Source: an uncultured cyanobacterium
GTDB lineage: Bacteria; Cyanobacteriota; Cyanobacteriia; PCC-6307; Cyanobiaceae
Direction of reading: 5' to 3'
Assembly: GCA_903934745.1 (NCBI GenBank)
Contig: CAIZOZ010000121.1
Coordinates: 1 to 16,636 of the forward strand
DNA length: 16,636 nucleotides
The stretch's first letter is position 1; every line of letters starts with the position of its first letter. The position numbers and the translations under genes are program-made. Shown piece after piece: positions 7,902 to 14,029 of the stretch. The notes beneath the pieces were generated by a model. That model was not told the DNA's origin. It ran no database searches and saw nothing but the letters and a program-made list of their open reading frames with translations.

Positions 7902-8957
7902 TCAGCGTGAAGCCAGCAGCATCCGGGCGCGGCAGGCGGCACTGAAACTGCCGAAGGCTGGATCGATCACGGCTTGAATCGGCATCGGCTCCAGCACCGC
8001 CGCCAACCGGCCCTTGGCCAGGAAGGCCGCGCTGAAGCGCTGCGAGCGCAGTCCTGCCAGCAACTTGCCTGCCGTGCCGCCGCCCAGCCAGATGCCGCCG
8101 CGGCAGAGGCTGGCCAAGGCCAGATCGCCGCAGACCGAGCCATAGGCCCCCAGCCAGAGATCGAGCGCCTCAGCGGCCAGCGGTTCGCCAGCGGCGGCCG
8201 CCTCGGCCACGGCGGCGGGCAGATCGGCCGCTTCGGTGTTGGTGGCGCCGTCGCCTGCTGCTGCCTGTCTCCTGGCCAGCCAGCGGCCCGCCTGACCCTG
8301 CAGGGGATGCAGACCGTCAGGATCGCGGCTGGCCAGCAGCCAGCGGGCCACATCGCCCAGGCCGGTGCCGCTCACCACCCGCTCCATCGATAACCGCTCC
8401 AGCTGACGATCCGCCTGGATCCATTGCTTGAGCTCCCACTCCTGCTGGCTGCGCGGCGCGAATTCGCCATGGGAGGCCTCGCTGGCCAGGGCCTGCAGGC
8501 CCGTGCTGGTCTGAACCCCCAGCGCCACCCCAAGACCGGTGCCAGCCCCGAGGATCAGCAGCGGGGCGTCCGCTACCGCGGTGCCGCCGCGCACGGGGGC
8601 CACCTGACTGGCCTGCAGATGGGGGAGGCCGTAGATCAGCACGGCGAAGTCGTTGACCAGCTCCAGGCGCTGGATCCCACAGGCCTGGGCCAGATCCGCC
8701 TCGACCAGCATCCAGCTGAGATTGGTGAGCTGGGCGCGGCCACCATGCACCGGCCCGGCAACCGCCAGACAGGCGGCGGCGGGCCGGGCCAGGCCACGGC
8801 CCTCGCAGTCCGCCAGAAAGTGACGCACCATCGCCGCCAGGTCTTCCCAGTCGGTGGAGGGGTAGCGGCAGCTGGCCAGGTTTTCCAGGCTGGCGGCGTG
8901 GTGAAGGCTCAGCAGGGTTTTGGTGCCGCCGATATCGCCGGCCAGCAAGGTGGTCAT
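7902..8957 (-). CDS. glk: Glucokinase (bacterial Glk family)
   Basis: This cytoplasmic enzyme phosphorylates glucose to glucose-6-phosphate with ATP. It belongs to the bacterial Glk family (E. coli Glk type), distinct from the ROK kinase at the window start. The phosphate-1 motif GDIGGTK lies at residues 7-13, the catalytic Asp at D103 in VNDFAV, a glycine-rich ATP loop (LILGAGTGLGVA) at 134-145, and the Glk-specific sugar-binding segment SEASHGEFAPRS at 159-170 with E160 and H163. The 351-residue length is slightly above E. coli Glk (321), with an Ala-rich stretch near residues 231-260. ATG at 8957 begins right before the conserved motif; the frame is open upstream to a TTG at 9002, which would add 15 unlikely residues. 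It lies 51 bases downstream of thrS and 39 bases upstream of thrB. Confidence 0.93.
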   Translation of the reverse strand: MTTLLAGDIGGTKTLLSLHHAASLENLASCRYPSTDWEDLAAMVRHFLADCEGRGLARPAAACLAVAGPVHGGRAQLTNLSWMLVEADLAQACGIQRLELVNDFAVLIYGLPHLQASQVAPVRGGTAVADAPLLILGAGTGLGVALGVQTSTGLQALASEASHGEFAPRSQQEWELKQWIQADRQLERLSMERVVSGTGLGDVARWLLASRDPDGLHPLQGQAGRWLARRQAAAGDGATNTEAADLPAAVAEAAAAGEPLAAEALDLWLGAYGSVCGDLALASLCRGGIWLGGGTAGKLLAGLRSQRFSAAFLAKGRLAAVLEPMPIQAVIDPAFGSFSAACRARMLLASR

Positions 8958-9008
8958 GGCCGCAGGGCAATCGGAACGGGGATGGGGTTGATCAAGGCGC
9001 AAGCCCGA

Positions 9009-10778
9009 TCAGCAAGCGGCCAGGCCCGCCAGGCGCTGCTGGTTGGCCTGGACAGCCCGGGCGACCAGGGTGGCCAGGGAAAGGGCACCGAGATCGCCAT
9101 CGCGGCGGCTGCGCAGGCTGATCGCTCCGGTTTCAGCTTCCTTGGCGCCGATCACACCCAGCACTGGAATCTTCATCTGTTCGCCGTTGCGAATCAATTT
9201 GCCAAGTCGATCACCGCTGCGATCAATCGTGGCCCGCACCCCCTGCTGCACCAGCTGTTGCTGTAGGGATTCGGCATAGGGCAACACCTCATCGGTGACC
9301 GGCAGCAAACGAATCTGCTCCGGCGCCAACCAGAACGGGAAATCACCGGCATAGTTTTCGGTCATGATGCCGAAGAAACGTTCCAGCGAGCCAAAGATGG
9401 CCCGGTGAATCATGATCGGACGCTGACGACTGCCATCGGCCGCCACATAGTCGAGGTTGAAGCGTTCCGGCAGGTTGAAGTCGAGCTGGATCGTGGAGCA
9501 CTGCCAGAGGCGGCCGATCGCATCTTCAATCTTGAGATCGATCTTGGGGCCATAGAAGGCGCCACCCCCTTCATCCACCTTGTAGGGCCAGCCCTTGCGC
9601 TCAAGGGCCTCGATCAGGCCGCGGGTGGCCAGATCCCAGACGGCATCGTCGCCGATCGATTTTTCCGGCCGGGTGGACAGATTGATCTCGTAGTGGCGGA
9701 AGTCAAAGGTGCTGAGGATGCGTTCGGTGAGATTGAGCACCCGCAGGATTTCAGCGCCGATCTGCTCCGGCAGGCAGAACACATGGGCATCGTCCTGGGT
9801 GAAGCCGCGCACCCGCATCAGCCCATGCATCACGCCGGGACGTTCGTAGCGGTAAACGGTGCCGAGTTCAGCCCAGCGGATCGGCAGTTCGCGGTAAGAG
9901 CGCAGCCGGCTGGCATAGGTGAGCACATGGAAGGGGCAGTTCATCGGCTTGAGCTGGTACTGGCGCTCGTCCACCTGCATCGGCGCGAACATGCTCTCGG
10001 CGTAGAAGTCGAGATGGCCCGAAGTGCGCCATAACTCGATGTCGGCGACATGGGGGGTATAGAGCAGCTCGTAGCCGTCATCGAAGTGGGCCTGGCGCCA
10101 GAAATCCTCGATCAGCAGGCGCATGCGGGCGCCGCGGGGATGCCAGAACACCAGGCCGGCGCCGGCTTCATCTTCGATCGAGAACAGCTCCAGGTCGGTG
10201 CCCAGGCGGCGATGGTCACGGCGCAGTGCCTCCTGCTTGCGGCGCTGGTATTCGGCCAGTTGCTCGGCCGTTTCCCAGGCCGTGCCATAGATGCGTTGCA
10301 GCTGGGCCCGCTTCTCGTCGCCGCGCCAGTAGGCGCCGGCCACGCTTTCCAGGGCAAAGGCCTTGGGATTGAGCTCACTGGTGTTGGCCACATGGGGACC
10401 GGCGCAGAGATCCCACCAGTCCTCGCCGAGGGTGTAGAGCGTGATCGGCTCCTGCAGGCCCGCCAGGATTTCCAGTTTGTAGGGCTCGTTCTGCTGGCTG
10501 ATGCGGCGTTCGGCCTCCTCGCGGCTCACCTCGAGCCGCTCCAGCGGCAGGCGGGCGCCGATGATCTTCAGCATCTCCTTACGGATCGCCTTGAGATCGG
10601 CCTCGGTGAAGGGCTCGGGGTTGTCGAAGTCGTAATAAAAGCCGTTCTCGGTCCAGGGGCCGATCGTGACCTGGGCCTGGGGGAACAACCGCTGGACCGC
10701 CATGGCCAGCACATGGCTCATCGAATGGCGGATGCGCAGCAAGGCGGGGCTTTCGCTGGTTTTGGGCAGCTGGATCAT
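9009..10778 (-). CDS. thrS: Threonyl-tRNA synthetase, TGS-less cyanobacterial form
   Basis: ThrS charges tRNA-Thr with threonine. The protein begins almost directly with the second additional domain used for editing (HSMSHVLAMAV and CAGPH, the HxxxH and C-x3-H editing site). It continues with the class II catalytic core: the KPMNCPFH zinc cysteine, motif 2 near RWAELGTVYRYE, the second zinc ligand in TQDDAHVF, and motif 3 with the third zinc His in MIHRAIFGSLERF. It ends in the anticodon-binding domain. The N-terminal TGS domain of E. coli ThrS is absent, as is usual for cyanobacterial ThrS. I chose ATG at 10778 because family similarity starts at its MIQLPK. The frame is open to a GTG at 10913, which would add 45 Ser/Ala/Asp-rich residues. 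The gene heads the minus-strand run thrS-glk-thrB-ndhD. Confidence 0.95.
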   Translation of the reverse strand: MIQLPKTSESPALLRIRHSMSHVLAMAVQRLFPQAQVTIGPWTENGFYYDFDNPEPFTEADLKAIRKEMLKIIGARLPLERLEVSREEAERRISQQNEPYKLEILAGLQEPITLYTLGEDWWDLCAGPHVANTSELNPKAFALESVAGAYWRGDEKRAQLQRIYGTAWETAEQLAEYQRRKQEALRRDHRRLGTDLELFSIEDEAGAGLVFWHPRGARMRLLIEDFWRQAHFDDGYELLYTPHVADIELWRTSGHLDFYAESMFAPMQVDERQYQLKPMNCPFHVLTYASRLRSYRELPIRWAELGTVYRYERPGVMHGLMRVRGFTQDDAHVFCLPEQIGAEILRVLNLTERILSTFDFRHYEINLSTRPEKSIGDDAVWDLATRGLIEALERKGWPYKVDEGGGAFYGPKIDLKIEDAIGRLWQCSTIQLDFNLPERFNLDYVAADGSRQRPIMIHRAIFGSLERFFGIMTENYAGDFPFWLAPEQIRLLPVTDEVLPYAESLQQQLVQQGVRATIDRSGDRLGKLIRNGEQMKIPVLGVIGAKEAETGAISLRSRRDGDLGALSLATLVARAVQANQQRLAGLAAC

Positions 10779-11043
10779 CGCCGTGCCGCTCTCGTTCGCT
10801 GCCGCCTGGGGACCTACGGCAATCGGGGCGCTGGTCACGGAATCACGGGGGCTTTGATCAGCACTGGATCCTACGGAGTCGGTTCGGGCAGAAGCCGGGT
10901 GGCGGCGAGCCACGGCGGCCCCTGTGGCTATGGCCGAGGCGGCCTTGATGGCAGCCTGCCTGCGGAGGAGGGCCCTACGGTGAAACCGGCCCCAATCGGC
11001 TGCGGTGACCCTTCGTCCTTCTCCCTCCTTCCTGCCCGCCCTG
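10779..11043. other. Divergent region between thrS and the TM2 protein gene
   Basis: These 265 bases should hold the promoters of both flanking genes. If thrS really begins at the GTG at 10913, the left half is coding. I see no convincing -35/-10 pair, operator or RNA gene. The left half encodes, on the minus strand, a Ser/Asp/Ala-rich tail with a faint five-residue rhythm (TDSVG-SSADQ-SPRDS-VTSAP). The bases before 11044 on the plus strand are pyrimidine-rich (cttctccctccttcctgccc) and carry no Shine-Dalgarno sequence. Confidence 0.4.
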
Positions 11044-11496
11044 ATGGCTGGAGCCGAACGCCGCAGCGTCGCCGTGAGCTACCTGCTCTGGTGTGGCTCC
11101 CTGGTGGGGGTGTGCGGCCTGCAGCGCTTCTACAACCGACGGCCGATCAGTGGCACGGTCTGGCTGCTCACCTTTGGCCTCTGCTTTGTGGGCCAGTTGC
11201 TGGATCTGCTGCTGATCCCAGATCTGGTGCAGCGGGCCAACCAGCCCCTGCTGCTGCAAGAGGCCCTGAACACAGCGGAATCTGCCGCCTTGCCACCGCT
11301 GGAGCTCCAGTTGCTGCAGCTGGCGCGCCGTTCGGGGCGCCGCGGCTTCACCATCAACGACGCCCTGCTGGAGCTGAAGCTGCCGCGCGAGGCGGACAGC
11401 GCCGTGGTGTCCGCCGAGATCGAGCGGTTGCTCCACGGCCAGCTGCTGGATGTGGGCAACGATGAACGCGGCCGGGTGGTCTACCGCGAACCCTGA
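11044..11496 (+). CDS. TM2-domain membrane protein with a winged-helix-like C-terminal region
   Basis: This 150-residue protein has a TM2 domain at residues 12-60: two membrane helices joined by the signature G-x-QRFY-x5-SG and ending in QLLDLLLIP. TM2 proteins are small inner-membrane proteins of mostly unknown role. After a short linker, residues 86-148 read as two or three helices followed by a beta-hairpin (LQLARRSGRRGFTINDALLE, then GRVVY), which looks like a winged-helix fold; that is an inference from the hydrophobic pattern. I chose ATG at 11044; the frame extends to a GTG at 11005 that would add 13 residues. Its stop lies 16 bases from the trpS stop, tail to tail. Function unknown; the layout suggests a membrane anchor with a cytoplasmic binding module. 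Confidence 0.8.
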   Translation: MAGAERRSVAVSYLLWCGSLVGVCGLQRFYNRRPISGTVWLLTFGLCFVGQLLDLLLIPDLVQRANQPLLLQEALNTAESAALPPLELQLLQLARRSGRRGFTINDALLELKLPREADSAVVSAEIERLLHGQLLDVGNDERGRVVYREP

Positions 11497-11512
11497 ACCG
11501 GAGGCATCGAGC

Positions 11513-12589
11513 TCAGGTGCTGGCCAGGAAACCGAGGGCCTGACGCACCCGGTTCAAGGTGGCAGCGGCCACGGCACTGGCCCGTTGCCGACCCTGGGCC
11601 AGCACTTCGCCCAGATAGCGGGGATCGTCGCGCAGCTCGCGGTAGCGCTCCTGCAGCGGGGTAAGGGCGGCTACGGCGGCCTCAGCCAGCAGGGGTTTGA
11701 AGCTGCCCCAGCCCATGGAGCCACATTCGCTGGCTGCAGCGGCGCGGCTGCGGCCAGCCAGCAGCGCGTAGAGCCCCAGCAGGTTGTCCGCCTCCGGTCG
11801 CTCCGGATTGCCGAACTCCAGACCCATCTGCGGATCGGTCTTGGCCCGCTTGATCTTGCGTGTGATCAGCTCGGCTGAATCGAGCAGGTTGAGGCGCGAT
11901 CCCTCATTCGGATCGCTTTTGCTCATCTTGCTGCGGCCATCGGTGAGACTCATCACCCGGGCTCCTTCGGTGAGAATCAGGGGCTGGGGAACCTTCAGAA
12001 TCGGAATCAATTCACCATCGCTGCCCCTGGTGCCGAAGCGGGCATTGATGCGCTGCTGGGCGATGTCGCGGGCCAATTCCAGATGCTGTTTCTGGTCTTC
12101 GCCCACCGGCACCCGATCGGCGTCGTAGAGCAGGATGTCGGCCGCCATCAGCACCGGGTAGTCGAGCAGACCAGCGGACACGTCAGCCCCCTGTTTCAGC
12201 GCTTTCTCCTTGAACTGAATCATGCGCTCCAGCCAGTTCAACGGCGTGACGCAGTTCAGCAGCCAGCAGAGTTCGGCGTGGGCGCTGACCTGGCTCTGGA
12301 TGAAGATCGTCGACTGCTGCGGATCAATGCCACAGGCCAGATACAAGGCGGCGGTGCTGAGCGTGTCCTCCGCCAGCCGCGCCGGTTCATGGGGCACCGT
12401 GATCGCATGCAGATCCACGACACAAAAAAAGGTGTCGTGGTCGCTCTGCAGAGCGACCCAATTGCGAATGGCGCCGAGCCAGTTGCCGAGATGAAGGGCG
12501 CCGGTGGGTTGGACGCCCGAGAGCACCCGCGGCCGCTCTGTTGGTCTGGCCTCACCGGCAGTGATGGCGCTGGCAACGGGCACTGGCAT
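11513..12589 (-). CDS. trpS: Tryptophanyl-tRNA synthetase
   Basis: TrpS is the class I synthetase that charges tRNA-Trp. The HIGH-type motif is HLGN at residues 33-36, following the family block VLSGVQPTGALHLGN. The KMSKS loop is exact at residues 221-225 (KMSKSDPNEGSR). The 358-residue length is slightly above E. coli TrpS (334), mainly because of about 20 extra N-terminal residues before RPRVLSG. The ATG at 12589 is 14 bases after the stop of the ribbon-helix-helix-like gene, so trpS is probably the last gene of a three-gene minus-strand unit beginning at 13887. No T-box or trp leader is visible, as expected outside Firmicutes. It converges with the TM2 gene. Confidence 0.97.
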   Translation of the reverse strand: MPVPVASAITAGEARPTERPRVLSGVQPTGALHLGNWLGAIRNWVALQSDHDTFFCVVDLHAITVPHEPARLAEDTLSTAALYLACGIDPQQSTIFIQSQVSAHAELCWLLNCVTPLNWLERMIQFKEKALKQGADVSAGLLDYPVLMAADILLYDADRVPVGEDQKQHLELARDIAQQRINARFGTRGSDGELIPILKVPQPLILTEGARVMSLTDGRSKMSKSDPNEGSRLNLLDSAELITRKIKRAKTDPQMGLEFGNPERPEADNLLGLYALLAGRSRAAAASECGSMGWGSFKPLLAEAAVAALTPLQERYRELRDDPRYLGEVLAQGRQRASAVAAATLNRVRQALGFLAST

Positions 12590-12603
12590 CGTGGCTGTTT
12601 GGT

Positions 12604-13341
12604 TCAGGCGTCGCCGGAGCTCAGCGCGGCGGCTTCTGCCTCCGGGCTGGCCGAGGCGCTGCTGGCAGCAACCTGATCCGGGGCCGCCGACTCCTGCTCG
12701 GACAGGGTTGGGCTGTCACCCTCAGGCAAGCTGGCTTCAGCGCCTGACGCTTCTGCTCCCGCCAGTGCCGTGTCGGCCGGCTCGGTTCCAGTTGATTCAA
12801 TTCCAGCTGGTTCAGAGGCTTCAAGATCTGCCGCTGGCGGCTCAGCGCTGGCCGGTGCCGGGCGACTGGGCCGGGCGAAAGGATCAGTGCGCTGGCTGCG
12901 GCCACCGCCGCCAGCCTGGCCGCGTCCCTCGCTGCGACGGCCTTCCCGATCGCCACTGCCACTACCGCTGCCACCGCCGGCGCCGGCGCCACCACCACGG
13001 GAGGCCGGAGGGCGTTGGTCAACCTGGGCGCGCTGCTGGGCCACCAGCTCCTGCAGCTGACCCGCTTCCAGCTGCTGGGCCAAGGTGCGCAGCGCAAAGC
13101 CGAGCACGGCCACGGTGGAGCGCAGTCCAAAGGCTTCTTGCAGGGCCTTGGCAGCCTGCAATTCGTTGTCGCTCAGGCGGATGCGAAAACCACCGGTATC
13201 GCGCTGGCCTCCCTGGGATTGCCCCCCTTGGCGCTGTCCGCCTTCCCGGTGCCCGCCCTCGCGCGAACCTCCCTCCCGACGACCGCGTCCCGATTCCTCG
13301 GAACCAGCGTTGGTCTGGGGAGTGTTGGTGTCGTCAGCCAT
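12604..13341 (-). CDS. Ribbon-helix-helix-like protein with repetitive low-complexity arms
   Basis: I do not recognise a named family for this 245-residue protein. Only residues 52-95 look folded: a short strand (FRIRLS) followed by two amphipathic helices (DNELQAAKALQEAF, then RSTVAVLGFALRTLAQQLE), a pattern like ribbon-helix-helix DNA-binding domains. Residues 22-46 are five-residue repeats of R/S-E/Q-G-G-x, close to RGG-box RNA-binding tails. Residues 115-150 are Gly/Ser/Arg-rich, and residues 176-205 are a second set of five-residue repeats, acidic and rich in Ala, Glu and Ser. The net picture is a small nucleic-acid-binding core with a basic N-terminal arm and an acidic C-terminal tail, possibly a dimeric regulator or chromosome/RNA-binding protein. 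ATG at 13341 was chosen; ATG at 13356, directly after the upstream stop, is equally open. It sits between an unknown gene and trpS. Confidence 0.7.
   Translation of the reverse strand: MADDTNTPQTNAGSEESGRGRREGGSREGGHREGGQRQGGQSQGGQRDTGGFRIRLSDNELQAAKALQEAFGLRSTVAVLGFALRTLAQQLEAGQLQELVAQQRAQVDQRPPASRGGGAGAGGGSGSGSGDREGRRSEGRGQAGGGGRSQRTDPFARPSRPAPASAEPPAADLEASEPAGIESTGTEPADTALAGAEASGAEASLPEGDSPTLSEQESAAPDQVAASSASASPEAEAAALSSGDA
12727..12816. repeat. Six-unit 15-base repeat encoding the acidic C-terminal tail
   Basis: Read on the minus strand from 12816, six consecutive 15-base units encode SEPAG, IESTG, TEPAD, TALAG, AEASG and AEASL. The first two units (tctgaaccagctgga and attgaatcaactgga) are identical at 11 of 15 bases; the others are more diverged but keep the five-residue rhythm, with Glu at position 2 in five of six. 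The period is therefore clearer at protein level than at DNA level. Confidence 0.7.
13204..13278. repeat. Five-unit 15-base repeat encoding Gly-rich REGG-type motifs
   Basis: On the plus strand five 15-base units read ctggcctccctggga, ttgccccccttggcg, ctgtccgccttcccg, gtgcccgccctcgcg and cgaacctccctcccg. On the coding (minus) strand from 13278 they give REGGS, REGGH, REGGQ, RQGGQ and SQGGQ. The GG pair is fixed in every unit, and the codon phase is constant. This is the basic, Gly-rich N-terminal arm of the ribbon-helix-helix-like protein. Confidence 0.8.
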
Positions 13342-13356
13342 GCCTGCAGCACGCAT

Positions 13357-13887
13357 TCAGGCGCAAGTGTGCCGCATCGAGCGACGGGCCGGATCTCCTT
13401 CGGCGTGAAGCCAGTGCAGACCGTGCTGGCTGGCCGCCGGGATCGCCGTTCGGGCCAGCACCAGCAGCGGCAGGGGGCGGTATCCCTCGCCCTGAAAGCG
13501 CAGGCGATATTCCTGAATCAGAGCGAGGTAGCGCTCCAGGGTCCAGCCCTGGTTGCCGCGCTCCTGAGCCCTCCAGAACCGCTGCAGCGCCTCGCGACAG
13601 GCGTCGCTGCCGAACTCGTGCCAACACTGTTGCTGGGCCTGCCATCCCTGCAGGCCTGCCGCCAAGAGCTCGCGATAGCGTCCCAGTTCGGGGGCATCAC
13701 GACTGCTATCGGGGGGAAGCCGGTAGGCCAGCTGATCGATGCGTACACACTCAAGGCGCAACCAGCAGCGATCGAGCAGCAGCACCGGCAGTCCGCCATG
13801 CCAGCGCGGCTCCTGTTGCTGCTGGACCAGACAACGTTGCAACTCCTCCCGCTGGCGAGGTCGAAGGCACATCAGGGCATCCACCAT
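13357..13887 (-). CDS. Conserved-looking hypothetical protein, 176 residues
   Basis: I do not recognise this protein. It is soluble, with no signal peptide or membrane segment. It is rich in Arg, Gln, Leu and Trp, and mostly helical in appearance. Notable blocks are an N-terminal LRPRQREELQRCL helix, the strand-like GGLPVLLLDRCWLRLECVRIDQLAYRLP, a WTLERYLALIQEYRLRF helix and a PLPLLVLAR strand. The balanced composition and position-specific hydrophobicity argue for a real folded protein rather than a chance frame. Its TGA stop at 13357-13359 directly abuts an ATG of the next gene, so the two are probably translated together with trpS. TTG at 13890 and ATG at 13887 are adjacent; a GGAGG lies 8 bases before the TTG and 11 before the ATG, so the TTG cannot be excluded. 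Function unknown. Confidence 0.75.
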   Translation of the reverse strand: MVDALMCLRPRQREELQRCLVQQQQEPRWHGGLPVLLLDRCWLRLECVRIDQLAYRLPPDSSRDAPELGRYRELLAAGLQGWQAQQQCWHEFGSDACREALQRFWRAQERGNQGWTLERYLALIQEYRLRFQGEGYRPLPLLVLARTAIPAASQHGLHWLHAEGDPARRSMRHTCA

Positions 13888-13898
13888 CAAGCCTTGAG

Positions 13899-13903
13899 CC
13901 TCC
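13899..13903 (-). promoter_or_regulatory. Shine-Dalgarno sequence of the 176-residue protein gene
   Basis: The minus strand reads GGAGG here, 8 bases upstream of TTG (13890) and 11 upstream of ATG (13887). It is the only canonical ribosome binding site I find beside a gene in this window, where most starts have none. The spacing slightly favours the TTG start. Confidence 0.55.
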
Positions 13904-14029
13904 GAACATGACGCCGTACGCCAGCTCAGGCTATGGGGCTGGGGCGATGGCGGTCGGTGTCGCCCGTAGCCACGGGTTGGTGCTGCTCCCCTCAGCTGGG
14001 CTAAACAGGCACAGCCCCCGGCGCCCCCC
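13904..14029. other. Divergent promoter region between the trpS unit and the DUF697 gene
   Basis: This short region should hold promoters for both directions. On the plus strand TTGGTG (13977-13982) and TAAACA (14002-14007) are separated by 19 bases and could be a weak -35/-10 pair for the DUF697 gene. I see no operator-like repeat or RNA gene. Confidence 0.3.

Noticed and set aside
10050..11465. A 471-codon plus-strand frame covering the thrS 5' half and the TM2 gene.
   Set aside because: It overlaps thrS antisense and the TM2 gene in another frame. Its composition changes abruptly at the thrS boundary, as a chance frame would.
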